A stretch of DNA of 64,000 nucleotides from Marinomonas rhizomae. GTDB taxonomy: Bacteria > Pseudomonadota > Gammaproteobacteria > Pseudomonadales > Marinomonadaceae. Location: the NCBI RefSeq assembly GCF_024397855.1, contig NZ_CP073343.1, positions 62,001-126,000 of the forward strand, in the 5' to 3' direction. Positions 46,178 to 56,735 of this stretch are shown here, in pieces; position 1 is the first letter of the stretch; each line of letters starts with the position of its first letter. Both the position numbers and the translations under genes were made by a program. The notes beneath the pieces were generated by a model. The model was given only the letters and a program-made list of their open reading frames with translations, did not search any database and was not told the DNA's origin.

Positions 46178-46363
46178 ATTTACACCAATGCATTAATTAT
46201 TTTTATAAGTCTGCAATCTTGGTAAAACAATGAATCTGTTCTACTGCATTGATCCAGTGTAATACTTGGTGGTTTGACTTAGTCATCCAATTTTGTGCTG
46301 ACTTCATAAATTATTGGTATAGTAAACAATATCAATTATTTTTTTGACAGATGATAGGAAGCG

Positions 46364-46483
46364 ATGAGAGACCTAACGGTAAGTAATTTGCTAGCAAGAG
46401 AATGGAAAGCGTTTTTGCCTAGTGGCGAAAAACGGCTTCATTTTCTAATAGAGAAGAACCGAGAAGTCGACTTGGTCTCTTGA
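46364..46483 (+). CDS. possible 39-aa ORF, weakly supported
   Basis: ATG at 46364 has AGGAA at 46356-46360 and opens a 39-codon frame (MRDLTVSNLLAREWKAFLPS...) that overlaps the pbpC 3' end on the opposite strand. Composition is plausible for a basic, cytoplasmic peptide. No homologue is recognised; the ribosome-site spacing is short. May be chance. Confidence 0.2.
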   Translation: MRDLTVSNLLAREWKAFLPSGEKRLHFLIEKNREVDLVS

Positions 46484-48733
46484 GCCCGCTTGGTCTATTA
46501 ACGTGAGTTGATAATTACCGGACGTTAGGTCTTTTAAGGTGGTTTGTCTTTGCTGGTCTGGTAACAAAACACCGTTTAAAAACCAGTAGAAAGGCGCTTC
46601 GCCTCCTTCGGCTGAAATACGGATATTGCGATTTTGTTGCTTAGGTAGCTGAAACGCATCTTGATCGGTGAGCCCATGAATACGGACTGCTGATTGGCGA
46701 ATGATATTGCCTGTTGTTTCACATCTAGGGTCCCAGCTCGGAATCCGGGAAGATCGGTGTTGTTCAGGTGTTAGCCAATTATCTAAGGGGGCAGGCCAAA
46801 CGGTGGCCTTTTGGCGTTTGGCTTCGACCTGACAGCTGATATTGACCCGTAACTTGGAATCATTCGCTTGCCAGAATTGAAATTCTGCTTGGTTGAATGG
46901 CTGCTCTAGCGCTGCTGTGTTGTACCAAGTCTTAGGAATGGTGCCATCGACGATATAAGCGCTGTGGCTTTCCTCGCAATCCGTTTTAACCACGTCACCT
47001 TGTGGCCAACATATGTCTACTTTAGACACGCTGTCGGGCATTTGTGGGGCTGGACGTTGATCATTGAGCCGTTGATAAATATTGTTTAATAACGGCACAG
47101 CGGTGACTTGGCCGTAATGGCCTGGCATGGGAACACCATCGGGTCGGCCAATCCAAACGCCTAAGGTGTAATGCTGGCTCACTCCAATCGCCCAGGCATC
47201 ACGGAATCCATAGCTTGTTCCGGTTTTAACCGCCAAGCCAGAAACAGAATCTGGATTATCTAATAATATTTTTCGAATAACCCAAGCAGCGCCTTCACTC
47301 AAAAGCGGTTGCTGTGATTGTGGGTCGGTAGGACTAAAGCGCAGTTGTTGTGCTTGGCCTTTGTTTCCAAGGCTGGTGTAAGCATAGACAAGATCTTCTA
47401 AGTCAGAGCCAACGCCACCGAGAGCCACTGCCAGATTAGGCTTTGCCCCGATCGGGAGTTTCAGCTCGATGCCTGCTTTTTTCATTTTTAAGAAAAAGTA
47501 AATCGGCTTGAGCTGCTCCAGAACTTGTACGGCAGGAATATTTAAGCTTTTTTGCAGAGCATGGGTGACAGAGACTGGCCCACTGACGCCACCGTTAAAA
47601 TTGTCGGGTTGATAGTCTCCAAACTTAAGCGGCACATCCATTAATAAGCTTTCGCTATGAATTAAGCCTTCATCCAATGCCATACCATAAATAAAGGGTT
47701 TCAGTGTTGAACCTGGTGATCGGGTTGCCTGAACCATATCCACATAAGCGAAACGGCTGCTGTCATTGAAATCCGCCGATCCTGCGTAGACTTTTACCTT
47801 GCCTGTCTCGTTTTCGACAACCAAGGCTGCAGCCGAGACTTTTTGCCCAATTCCATGGACATAATTTCTCAGTAGGTTACTGATCTGGCCTTGCCATTGA
47901 GAGTGGATAAAGGTTTTGATCTGAGGTGCAGTGCTTTGTGTTACCAATCGGCGGGCGAGCAATGGCGCCGATTGGTAGTCTTGTTTGGTTATGGTGGGAA
48001 TGTCTTCGATTAATGCGTCGTTTAAGCGCTCTGTTGACCACTCTTCCAGTGTTACTAAACGGCGCATCAACTTGTTCCTAGCTTGCTGGGCGCGTTCGTT
48101 ATGTCGATCTGGTCGGTAATAGCTGGGTGCTTGTGGCAAAACCGCCAAAAGAGCCGCTTGGGCGTCTGTCAGTTGTTTCACCTTATGACCAAAGTAACCC
48201 AAGGAAGCGGCTTGAATGCCTTCGTAGGTGCCACCAAAGGGCGCATGGTTGAGATAATAGGTGAGTATGTCTGCTTTACTAAAATGCCACTCTAATTGCA
48301 GAGCACGGACGATTTCTTTGAGTTTCCCCCATACGGTTCTGGGTTCTGGGTAACGTATGCGAGCCACTTGCATGGTCAAGGTTGAGCCGCCAGAGACGAT
48401 GTCGCCTGTGCTTATCCATTGCCAAGTGGCGCGAGTGAGCGCAAAAAGATTAACACCGGGATGATCATAAAAGTATTGATCTTCGTAAGTAATGAGCGCT
48501 TCGAGGTAGTTTGGGGAAACCTCGTCTAATGTTACCGGAAAGCGCCACACGCCGTTTTCATCAGCAAAATTACGTAAAATCGAACCATCCTCAGCAAGAA
48601 CGGTTTGGCTCAACGAGCGGGATTCCAAGTCGACTGGCACAAGCTTGTCGAATAACAAGAAAGACAAAAACAACAGTATTCCGGCGATGGGCAAACAAAC
48701 CCATAACCGGAATCGACTATTCAACAGTGCCAT
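46445..48733 (-). CDS. pbpC: penicillin-binding protein 1C
   Basis: 762 residues. A membrane anchor (about 9-28) is followed by a GT51 glycosyltransferase domain with catalytic EDQYFYDHPGV and GGSTLTMQVAR, then a transpeptidase domain with SPGSTLKPF (SxxK), KSLN (SxN) and VKTGTS, and a C-terminal BiPBP_C beta domain. This polymerises and may crosslink peptidoglycan. Its ATG overlaps the stop of the upstream alpha-2-macroglobulin gene by one base, the classical PBP1C-A2M pairing. Confidence 0.96.
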   Translation of the reverse strand: MALLNSRFRLWVCLPIAGILLFLSFLLFDKLVPVDLESRSLSQTVLAEDGSILRNFADENGVWRFPVTLDEVSPNYLEALITYEDQYFYDHPGVNLFALTRATWQWISTGDIVSGGSTLTMQVARIRYPEPRTVWGKLKEIVRALQLEWHFSKADILTYYLNHAPFGGTYEGIQAASLGYFGHKVKQLTDAQAALLAVLPQAPSYYRPDRHNERAQQARNKLMRRLVTLEEWSTERLNDALIEDIPTITKQDYQSAPLLARRLVTQSTAPQIKTFIHSQWQGQISNLLRNYVHGIGQKVSAAALVVENETGKVKVYAGSADFNDSSRFAYVDMVQATRSPGSTLKPFIYGMALDEGLIHSESLLMDVPLKFGDYQPDNFNGGVSGPVSVTHALQKSLNIPAVQVLEQLKPIYFFLKMKKAGIELKLPIGAKPNLAVALGGVGSDLEDLVYAYTSLGNKGQAQQLRFSPTDPQSQQPLLSEGAAWVIRKILLDNPDSVSGLAVKTGTSYGFRDAWAIGVSQHYTLGVWIGRPDGVPMPGHYGQVTAVPLLNNIYQRLNDQRPAPQMPDSVSKVDICWPQGDVVKTDCEESHSAYIVDGTIPKTWYNTAALEQPFNQAEFQFWQANDSKLRVNISCQVEAKRQKATVWPAPLDNWLTPEQHRSSRIPSWDPRCETTGNIIRQSAVRIHGLTDQDAFQLPKQQNRNIRISAEGGEAPFYWFLNGVLLPDQQRQTTLKDLTSGNYQLTLIDQAGSRDQVDFSVLLY

Positions 48734-51700
48734 TAACGAGGCTGTATTTCCAAGGTCGTAATCGACGTACCAATGGCACGGTAATTAGGACGATACATGT
48801 CCTCTACAAAGGGCGGTGCGACCTGATAAGTCCCCGGTGTGACAGCACGAACTAGGTAATAGAGCTTCTTCACAGATTTATCGGAAAGGCTCACGGAAGC
48901 CACAAAGCGATCATCCCGATATTCTTGATAGAGTAGGTTGTTTTCACGGAAGTAACGACCAAGCGGCTTTTCGTCAATCATAATGCTGTCCAGGTCGACA
49001 CTGGCATTGCTGAGGTTTTGGTTCTCTAATTCCAAGCCTGCTGGCAAAAGGTCAACCACTAAGGCGTCTGGGATGCGTAAGTCATCATCAACCGTAGACA
49101 CATTCAATTCCACAATGAGCAAATCCCCACTGGTTAACTGCGTCGGTGTTGTCGGCTTGCCTGTAAGGTCGTAATACTGACGACTAATGCGTAGCCCTTC
49201 GCTGTAGGGCTTTGGTGTGTCTTTCGGTGCGCCTTGGTATTGCAGGCTGACATACAATTTTTGGTCGTCTGCGGTAATGCCTTTGAGCTTGCGCAACTGG
49301 TCGGCATCGAATACAGAATTGAACGCCTGTGTTTTAACGAGCGATTGATCCCCAGACGGCAATTGGATACTGGCACGCCATTCACTGTCTTTGTTCGCGT
49401 ATTGGCGAGCAACTTTTAATAGGGCGATGCGCTCTTGTGTGCTGAACCAACGCTTGCTTTGTAGGCTCTCAATCATTTTATCGGCCAGATTGCCGTCATC
49501 CAGACCAAGCTCTAAGGCAACCGCAAGGCTAAGGGCTTGATCGCGCACAATAGAGCCGTAATCTCGATAATAAGCATATTGTTTGCGGTCAATCTTTAGA
49601 GCCAGTTCAAGTGCTTTTTGGGCTCTTGAGGTGTCATTTAATAGATGCAATGCACCTGCTAAGTGCATCCAAGCAAGACCTGACTCATCGAAGGATGGTG
49701 TTGATTTGGCATGGCTGGAAGCAACCGTGTCGTCATTATTGGTCATCGCCTGATCATAAAGACGGCGGACGAAACTCAAACTAATGGCATCAGCTTTGGC
49801 TAAGACAAACGCGGCGTAAGCGCGATAAGAGAACGCATAATAATCGGCGCTGTCGCTCCACATATCGCTTTCAGGGTTATTGTTGACAAAGAAGGTCAAT
49901 CTTTCGATGGCGCGTTTTAGCATATCATCATCAACGACAACGCCTTGTTTACGCGCATCGACTAAAAACTCTGTCGCATAAACAGTGCCCCAGCGAGATT
50001 CCCAACTGCTCGAATCCCAGTAACCAAAGCCACCGTTACTCAACTGTTTAGCTTTAAGCTTTTCAATCCCATCCTGGATTTGTGTTAGGCGAAAGGCTTC
50101 GCTAAATGGTTGTTTGAATTCTTGTTCAATACTGTCATTCAAGTCGAGCTGACTGACCATGTCTTCGTTTAACAACAGCCAAGGGTAAGTCGAGCTGGTG
50201 GTTTGTTCTAAGCAACCATAGGGATAGTGTAATAGGTTCTCGAATTGGCTTCTAAAGTTGATCGCAGGACGATTAGAAATGGTCAGCATGGCTTGAATGC
50301 TGCTATCTCGTAATGTGCTTAGGTCAAAATGAGGCTTCCACTGTTCGTCTGGCTCAAGCGTCGCACGTAATTGGTTCGTTGCCCAAGGATAAGGGCTTCG
50401 CACACCAAGTCGCCACGTTCGCGTGATATTGATGTCGTCGCCGTTGGTGGCATTAAGTGTAATGACACCTTGGCCTTCCATGTCCGAGCCTTTGATAGGA
50501 ATGGAAAGCACGGTTTTTTCTTTATCGGCAAGCTCTAGGTTCTGCTGCAAACCTTCGCTAATGATGGCGCCATTTACTTCTACACTGACATCAAATGTCT
50601 GCTTGGCATCGGAAAGGTTATGCAGGTCAATGCTGATTTGGCTCTTATCACCCATCGCAAGGAAACGCGGCATGGCAATTTGCGAGACAAGCTTGTCAGC
50701 GACAATCATTTCGTTGTGAGCGCTGCCGTAACTGTGATCACCATAGACCACGACCATCCATTCCAATTTGCCATTGAAATTAGGCAGATCAAAACTGACA
50801 TCGGCTTCGCCATTGACGAGAGCAACCGGCTCACTCAGGAAGGAGATAATTTGCACATCAGATTTTGGCTTTTTACCGCCGCGGCTGAGTTCGGCATCAG
50901 ATTCATTAAAGGCATCGCCACCAAATTTCTGGCGGATCATGTCATAACCTAAGTTATTAATAATCTTGCCATAGATATCGAAATACGCCGATTCAAAACG
51001 ACGCGGAGCATAAAAATACTGCTCAGGTTGAGGTGGTTTATAGCGCGTAATATTCAGCACGCCTTTATCAACAAGAGCCACCGTTGCATAAAGCGGTTGA
51101 TTCCCAAGTACTGATACATTCGCTACCTTAATATGCGCGCTAACTACTTTGTTTGGCTGAACTTTTTCTTCGGTGGTCAGCTCTACGTCGGCAATGGCAT
51201 CTGGGCGAATGATGGGTAAATGCACAATTCCTAAGGCGCGTTTTGGTGCGACTTCGGTGACTTGGTCCGCTGGCGTTAACACCATCGCTGTGACGTATAA
51301 GTCGTGTCGATTCCAATTCTGTTGTACATCGAAACTAACTTCATTTGTGCCTTTTTCGATGTTCTTATGCAGGCTGTATTGAACGCCATTAGTGGATTCC
51401 ACATTAATAATGCCATCACCAGCAACAGGACTGGTTAAACGCAATGTTGCTTTATCACCGGGCTCGTAGTGATCTTTATCCAACGACATTTGCAGCATGT
51501 CAGGTTTTAGATTGCTACTGCTTTGATTATTCCAACTCCATTCTGTGTCAAACTCGAAGGTGCTTTTCGCACCCGTTTCAGAGGTGACTTCTAAAATATA
51601 CGTGCCCCATTGCACAGGAAAATCGACGGTGACGGCGTCGTCTTTGACGGCAATATTTTCATTACCAACCGTATAAATATGGCTCTGATAATTCCAGTAC

Positions 51701-53634
51701 CAGCCTCGGGATTCGTTGTATTCCCAGAAGTACTCTCGGTAATTTCGAGACAGGCGAACACTGAGTTTGTCAGCAACCTGTTCCCCTTCTTGATCGACAC
51801 TCAATAACTTAAATTGCAGCGTTTCATTGGATGCAGGTCGACCTTTAAATAATGGCTGGATACCAACCAATTTTTCGTAGTCTGGTAACTGTATGACGTT
51901 CTGATTACGCGTCACTGGGCGGCCACCACTTTCGTAAACGCTGGCACTGACATTGTAGCGTAATGGCACTGGCATATTGGCCCAGTTATCAGGGATGGAA
52001 ATCATCCCTTTGCCATCCTTATCCAGTTTGATAGGGCTAGTTTTTAAGGTTCGGCCATTGATTTTTTCGTTGGCGTTGCCGAAGTAGTACTCTTTTAGCG
52101 ACGGAAACGGTGTGGTAGAAGGTGTGACTGTGATAACCGCATCGGCATCATTGCCTGCGGCAGGCGCGCCATAGAGATAATCGCCTTGAATGGGAACATC
52201 AAAACTGCCTTTAGGAGCATAGCGAGTTTTATTGGGAGCATCATCGTAAAACGAAAGCGTTAGGGTTTCCGGCAAAAAATCTTCGACCTGAAACCAGTAA
52301 GTATCCACATAGTCGCCCTTGATGCTGACTTCAAGGCGCCATTTGCCGGTGGGTGCGTTGTCGCCTAACTGGAAGCCTGTTTGATAAAGGTTGGTGCCGT
52401 CAGGCTGCCAAGTGAATTGCTTTTTACGTTCGCCACGAGCATCGTAAAGCTTAGCTTGTAGGGGCAAAGGTGCGACTTTTTGGCCGTCAAAATCGCGTAG
52501 CAATAAATTAATCGACACCTCTTCACCGGGACGATAAAGATCTCGCGGGCCGTACATAAACATCTGATAAGGGCGATGTAAGCTTGGTACATTTGGGTAA
52601 GCCGATAAGTCTAATTCGTCTCGATCTAATTTTAAAAAGGTAATACTGTCGCCATGACGAGCAATGACGGCTTGTGGCAGGTCATTGGTCGATAATTGAT
52701 AGCTACCGTCTTGTCCACTGGTTGCCGCTTGTTCGTGGGCTGCTTGCTTTTCTGTTTTTGGCCACAAGAAACGCAAATTGACGTTAGCCATTGGTTTTGC
52801 TGTGGCAATGGAATGACTGTAAACCACCAACGAATCTTTGTATTTTCGGGCGTGTAACCCTATGTCTGTGATGGTGAAAACCGCCGTGTCGTAGGCGTAA
52901 TCATAATCACCAGGCTTGCGAATAATGGCGACATAAATGCCCGGAGCATTCTTTTCTAAGACGGGATCTAAATTTAAATTGTAGGTTTTACGTTGATTGG
53001 CTTTAGCGTCATTTTCATAGCGTGCAGAATGCACTAAGTCTGCGTATTGCTTTAAGCGCTTGAGGCTATAGTAATCATTCATGCCTTGAAAGGACGTTTC
53101 ATCAAGGAAGCGGTCTAAAGCGTCATCACGAACCCGAAAAACATCTAAATCCACTGTTTTTTGGTTGATGACGGTAACAGGAATACCATTTTGAATATTA
53201 CCGACTAAGAAACTTCCGTTGCCTGAGAAGTTCGCACCGGGAACAATTTCACGGGTTTTTACCGTACGTTCAAAGTCGTGAGCATTGCCTTCGCTGTCTT
53301 TTTCTAAGAGGTTGTTACCAACCACTGACTTGGGCTTGCTGTGTACTTTGACTGTGTATGCGGTGCTAGGCTCAACAAACGGTAGTACCCATTGGCGGCC
53401 ATTATTTTGTGGTATCCATATATTGCCAGTGGTGGGGTTGGGGGTCACAGAAATGAATTTGCTTAGATCGCTTTGAGGGTCAATGGCTTCGGTAAAACGA
53501 ATCACCAAGGCGGGAGCCTTGTCTTGAGTGGTTTCGCTGACATCAGAAATATAAAAATCCGCCGCGTGGAGCGTGCTGGAAAGCAGCAACAAACTCATCC
53601 AAATGAGGTGGAGACCGGATAGAACTGACCGCAT
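48733..53634 (-). CDS. alpha-2-macroglobulin family protein (YfhM-like)
   Basis: About 1633 residues, one of the largest bacterial periplasmic proteins. A Sec signal peptide (MRSVLSGLHLIWMSLLLLSS, then LHA|ADF) is followed by macroglobulin MG domains, the thioester CLEQ motif at about residue 1141 (YGCLEQTTSS) and a TED-like helical domain, then C-terminal MG domains. It traps attacking proteases and protects the wall next to PBP1C. No lipobox cysteine follows the signal peptide, unlike E. coli YfhM. Start at 53634 has AAGGGA upstream; an ATG at 53643 abuts that site. Confidence 0.93.
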   Translation of the reverse strand: MRSVLSGLHLIWMSLLLLSSTLHAADFYISDVSETTQDKAPALVIRFTEAIDPQSDLSKFISVTPNPTTGNIWIPQNNGRQWVLPFVEPSTAYTVKVHSKPKSVVGNNLLEKDSEGNAHDFERTVKTREIVPGANFSGNGSFLVGNIQNGIPVTVINQKTVDLDVFRVRDDALDRFLDETSFQGMNDYYSLKRLKQYADLVHSARYENDAKANQRKTYNLNLDPVLEKNAPGIYVAIIRKPGDYDYAYDTAVFTITDIGLHARKYKDSLVVYSHSIATAKPMANVNLRFLWPKTEKQAAHEQAATSGQDGSYQLSTNDLPQAVIARHGDSITFLKLDRDELDLSAYPNVPSLHRPYQMFMYGPRDLYRPGEEVSINLLLRDFDGQKVAPLPLQAKLYDARGERKKQFTWQPDGTNLYQTGFQLGDNAPTGKWRLEVSIKGDYVDTYWFQVEDFLPETLTLSFYDDAPNKTRYAPKGSFDVPIQGDYLYGAPAAGNDADAVITVTPSTTPFPSLKEYYFGNANEKINGRTLKTSPIKLDKDGKGMISIPDNWANMPVPLRYNVSASVYESGGRPVTRNQNVIQLPDYEKLVGIQPLFKGRPASNETLQFKLLSVDQEGEQVADKLSVRLSRNYREYFWEYNESRGWYWNYQSHIYTVGNENIAVKDDAVTVDFPVQWGTYILEVTSETGAKSTFEFDTEWSWNNQSSSNLKPDMLQMSLDKDHYEPGDKATLRLTSPVAGDGIINVESTNGVQYSLHKNIEKGTNEVSFDVQQNWNRHDLYVTAMVLTPADQVTEVAPKRALGIVHLPIIRPDAIADVELTTEEKVQPNKVVSAHIKVANVSVLGNQPLYATVALVDKGVLNITRYKPPQPEQYFYAPRRFESAYFDIYGKIINNLGYDMIRQKFGGDAFNESDAELSRGGKKPKSDVQIISFLSEPVALVNGEADVSFDLPNFNGKLEWMVVVYGDHSYGSAHNEMIVADKLVSQIAMPRFLAMGDKSQISIDLHNLSDAKQTFDVSVEVNGAIISEGLQQNLELADKEKTVLSIPIKGSDMEGQGVITLNATNGDDINITRTWRLGVRSPYPWATNQLRATLEPDEQWKPHFDLSTLRDSSIQAMLTISNRPAINFRSQFENLLHYPYGCLEQTTSSTYPWLLLNEDMVSQLDLNDSIEQEFKQPFSEAFRLTQIQDGIEKLKAKQLSNGGFGYWDSSSWESRWGTVYATEFLVDARKQGVVVDDDMLKRAIERLTFFVNNNPESDMWSDSADYYAFSYRAYAAFVLAKADAISLSFVRRLYDQAMTNNDDTVASSHAKSTPSFDESGLAWMHLAGALHLLNDTSRAQKALELALKIDRKQYAYYRDYGSIVRDQALSLAVALELGLDDGNLADKMIESLQSKRWFSTQERIALLKVARQYANKDSEWRASIQLPSGDQSLVKTQAFNSVFDADQLRKLKGITADDQKLYVSLQYQGAPKDTPKPYSEGLRISRQYYDLTGKPTTPTQLTSGDLLIVELNVSTVDDDLRIPDALVVDLLPAGLELENQNLSNASVDLDSIMIDEKPLGRYFRENNLLYQEYRDDRFVASVSLSDKSVKKLYYLVRAVTPGTYQVAPPFVEDMYRPNYRAIGTSITTLEIQPR

Positions 53635-53743
53635 GACAAGCATCCCTTTTGCGTTTTATAGGCAATGGATTCTATAAGCTCATACAGTGGGTTACAAGGT
53701 GAATAGATAGCGTTCCATAGACCAAAGGAGTGCTTAGCGCTTA

Positions 53744-53768
53744 ATAAAAAAACGCCCTTGCGGGCGTT
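53744..53768 (-). terminator. intrinsic terminator of the dpp operon
   Basis: On the minus strand AACGCCC pairs with GGGCGTT around GCAA and is followed by seven T residues, 38 bp after the dppF stop. Confidence 0.9.
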
Positions 53769-53805
53769 AATATAGACAAAACCTAAAGTGAGGGCTGCTA
53801 GCGGC

Positions 53806-54834
53806 TTACGCTGCTCCCACTTCAATCGCTTCAATACGGTTTTCTTCCACAGCATGACAAGCAATCATGTGGCCTTGTTCTTGCTCCGCTTGATCGTCTA
53901 ATCTCAGCAATGGAGTTTCGCTTTTGCAACGGTCGTTGGCATAGCTGCAACGTCCGTGGAAAGCACAGCCAGAAGGCGGATTAAGCGGTGAAGGCAGTTC
54001 GCCTTGCAGCTTAATACGAACGCGACGTTTATCTGGCGAAAGCTGCGGCGTACTAGACAACAAAGCTAAGGTGTAAGGATGTTTTGGGTTCTCGAACAGC
54101 TGCTCGCGAGTCCCTTGTTCAACCACTTTACCTAGATACATCACCATGACGTCGTCAGCGATGTGTTCGACCACTGACAAATCGTGGGAGATGAACACAT
54201 AGCTCAAACCAAATTCTTCCTGTAAATCCATCATCAAGTTCAATACTTGTGCTTGAACCGATACGTCCAGTGCGGACACAGGCTCGTCAGCGACGATGAC
54301 ATTTGGGTCGAGCATCAAGCCACGAGCAATGGCGATACGCTGACGTTGGCCACCCGAAAACATGTGCGGGTAACGGTCGTAATGTTCGGTTTTTAAGCCG
54401 ACTTTCGCCATGATAGTGAGGGCTTTTTCTTTGCGTTCTGCTTTGGAAAGCTTGGTATTAATCACCAAAGGTTCTTCTAAAATAGCGCCGATTTTCTTAC
54501 GCGGGTTTAATGAACCATATGGGTTCTGGAAAATGATTTGGATCTTCTGGCGCAGCTTCGCTTGAGCATCTGCGCTCAAGGTAAGTAAGTCTTCACCAAG
54601 GTGCGCTAGCTTGCCGCTGGTCGGTGTTTCAATCATGGTCAGCATGCGGCCAAGAGTGGATTTACCACAACCAGATTCGCCTACTACCGCAAGAGTTTTG
54701 CCTTTTTCAAGATTGAAGCTAATGCCGTCGACAGCTTTTACCACGGCATCCGGTTTAAACAGACCTTGTTTCACATGGTAATGCTGCTTTAAATCTTCGG
54801 CTTTTAAAATTAACGTGCTATCGGATTGGTTCAT
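53806..54834 (-). CDS. dppF: dipeptide ABC transporter ATPase DppF
   Basis: 342 residues. Walker [10 protein letters not shown], signature [14 protein letters not shown], Walker [15 protein letters not shown], and the C-terminal oligopeptide-transporter domain with [14 protein letters not shown]. Start at 54834, where ATGA overlaps the dppD stop. It forms the ATPase pair with DppD to power peptide import. Confidence 0.95.
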   Translation of the reverse strand: MNQSDSTLILKAEDLKQHYHVKQGLFKPDAVVKAVDGISFNLEKGKTLAVVGESGCGKSTLGRMLTMIETPTSGKLAHLGEDLLTLSADAQAKLRQKIQIIFQNPYGSLNPRKKIGAILEEPLVINTKLSKAERKEKALTIMAKVGLKTEHYDRYPHMFSGGQRQRIAIARGLMLDPNVIVADEPVSALDVSVQAQVLNLMMDLQEEFGLSYVFISHDLSVVEHIADDVMVMYLGKVVEQGTREQLFENPKHPYTLALLSSTPQLSPDKRRVRIKLQGELPSPLNPPSGCAFHGRCSYANDRCKSETPLLRLDDQAEQEQGHMIACHAVEENRIEAIEVGAA

Positions 54835-55799
54835 GCGGCTGGTCTCCCTTCGCTGTCCAATGGCGTATGGCATTTCACTTGGCGATCAAGGTCGCCTTGG
54901 TTTGCAGGTTCTACCTTACGACAATGATCGGTTGCATAAGGGCAGCGCGGGCTTAGCAAGCAGCCCAACGGGCGGTCGTATTGACCTGGAACCACACCGG
55001 GTAACGCTTCAAGGCGTGCTTTGCCAGAGGCAGACTCTGGCAAAGAAGCCAGTAAGGCTTGCGTATAAGGGTGTCTCGGTGTGCTGAACACTTCCGACGC
55101 TGGGCCAGATTCGACAATTTGACCCGCGTACATGACGATAACGCGATGAGCCACTTCGGCCACGAGAGCCAAATCGTGAGTGATCAGCACCAAGCCCATT
55201 TGCTTCTTGCGTTGCAGCTCAATCAATAGATCAATGATCTGCGCTTGAATGGTCACGTCTAGAGCGGTTGTCGGCTCGTCTGCGATCAATAAACGCGGAT
55301 CACAGGCAATCGACATGGCGATCATGACACGCTGGCTCATACCACCTGAAAGCTGATGAGGATAATTGTCCAAACGCGATTCCGGTGCCGGAATACCGAC
55401 TTGTGTTAGTAACTCAATAGCACGGGTTTTCAGCTCTTTCTTGCTGCCGCCTTGGTGCGTTTTCAATGCTTCCATAATCTGATAACCCACGGTGAAACAT
55501 GGGTTAAGACTGGTCATTGGATCTTGGAAGATCATCGCAATGTCGGAGCCGGTGAGCTTACGACGTTGTTTTTCTGGCATGGCTTGCAGATCTTGACCAT
55601 CGAAGGTTAATTGATCTGCGCTAACTTTACCTGGGAAATCGATCAAGCCCATGATGGACAATGAACTCACACTCTTGCCTGAGCCAGATTCCCCAACGAT
55701 GCCGAGAACTTCCCCTTCTTCGACCTTGTAACTGATGTTATCCACGGCGCGAAAATTGCCGAAGGTAACGCTTAAATTTTCCAAATGTAACAGTGACAT
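54831..55799 (-). CDS. dppD: dipeptide ABC transporter ATPase DppD
   Basis: 322 residues with Walker [10 protein letters not shown], signature [16 protein letters not shown], Walker [15 protein letters not shown] and the C-terminal Cys-containing OppD/F domain ([15 protein letters not shown]). Four-base overlap with dppF and an 11-bp gap from dppC show tight operon organisation. Confidence 0.95.
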   Translation of the reverse strand: MSLLHLENLSVTFGNFRAVDNISYKVEEGEVLGIVGESGSGKSVSSLSIMGLIDFPGKVSADQLTFDGQDLQAMPEKQRRKLTGSDIAMIFQDPMTSLNPCFTVGYQIMEALKTHQGGSKKELKTRAIELLTQVGIPAPESRLDNYPHQLSGGMSQRVMIAMSIACDPRLLIADEPTTALDVTIQAQIIDLLIELQRKKQMGLVLITHDLALVAEVAHRVIVMYAGQIVESGPASEVFSTPRHPYTQALLASLPESASGKARLEALPGVVPGQYDRPLGCLLSPRCPYATDHCRKVEPANQGDLDRQVKCHTPLDSEGRPAA

Positions 55800-55810
55800 A
55801 ACAACCTCTC

Positions 55811-56725
55811 TTACTGTTTCAACTTGGGATCAAGGGCATCACGCAAGCCATCGCCCATGAGGTTAAACGCCAGTACTGTGATCAAAATCATCAAACCGGG
55901 GAAAGTAACCACCCACCACGCGCGCTGAACAAACTGCAACGCATCGGCCAACATAGAACCCCATTCAGGAGTCGGTGGTTGTGCGCCAAGGCCTAGAAAG
56001 CCAAGGGCTGCCATATCTAGGATGGCGCTGGAGAAGCCTAACGTTGCTTGCACGATCAATGGCGCTAAGCAGTTGGGCAAGATACAGATAAACATCAGAC
56101 GCAGTGGACTCGCACCGATTACGCGAGAAGACGTCACATAATCTCGGGACATTTCTGCCATGGTCGCCGCGCGAGTCAAACGCACATAATGCGGTAGTGA
56201 GACAATGGAAATCGCCAAGGCCGCATTCACGATGCTTGGCCCTAAGATCGCCACGATAGCAATCGCCAACAACAAGCTTGGCATCGCCAACATGATGTCG
56301 ACAATACGCATGATGGCGGTATCTATCATGCCTTTAAAGTAGCCAGCAATCAGACCCAGCAGAATGCCCATGATCAAAGACGCGGTAACCGCGACCAAGC
56401 CAACGGCAATAGAAAGGCGCGAACCATAGATTAGGCGAGATAAGATATCTCGCCCCACATCGTCTGTACCCAAAACAAAAGACCAGTTACCACCGTCTAG
56501 CCATGCTGGTGGCAATAACAGCGCATCGCGATATTGGTCAGAAGGTGAGTGCGGCGCAACAAAATTGGCAAAGACGGCCATGAAGCAAATGATCGCAATT
56601 ACGACTAAGCCAGCTACAGCGCCTTTGTTGCTGCTGAAATAATGCCAAAACTCTTGCAATGGCGTCATTGGTACTGGCGCAGTCAATGGAATGTCTGTCG
56701 TGGACGTTTTTGTAGATGTTGTCAT
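55811..56725 (-). CDS. dppC: dipeptide ABC transporter permease DppC
   Basis: 304 residues, six helices, with an N-terminal OppC_N segment and the EAA loop containing ARGL-type signature here as [39 protein letters not shown] is typical DppC. AAGGAGG with four-base spacing sets the start at 56725; the frame extends 14 codons further upstream without support. Confidence 0.94.
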   Translation of the reverse strand: MTTSTKTSTTDIPLTAPVPMTPLQEFWHYFSSNKGAVAGLVVIAIICFMAVFANFVAPHSPSDQYRDALLLPPAWLDGGNWSFVLGTDDVGRDILSRLIYGSRLSIAVGLVAVTASLIMGILLGLIAGYFKGMIDTAIMRIVDIMLAMPSLLLAIAIVAILGPSIVNAALAISIVSLPHYVRLTRAATMAEMSRDYVTSSRVIGASPLRLMFICILPNCLAPLIVQATLGFSSAILDMAALGFLGLGAQPPTPEWGSMLADALQFVQRAWWVVTFPGLMILITVLAFNLMGDGLRDALDPKLKQ

Positions 56726-56735
56726 AAACGCCTCC

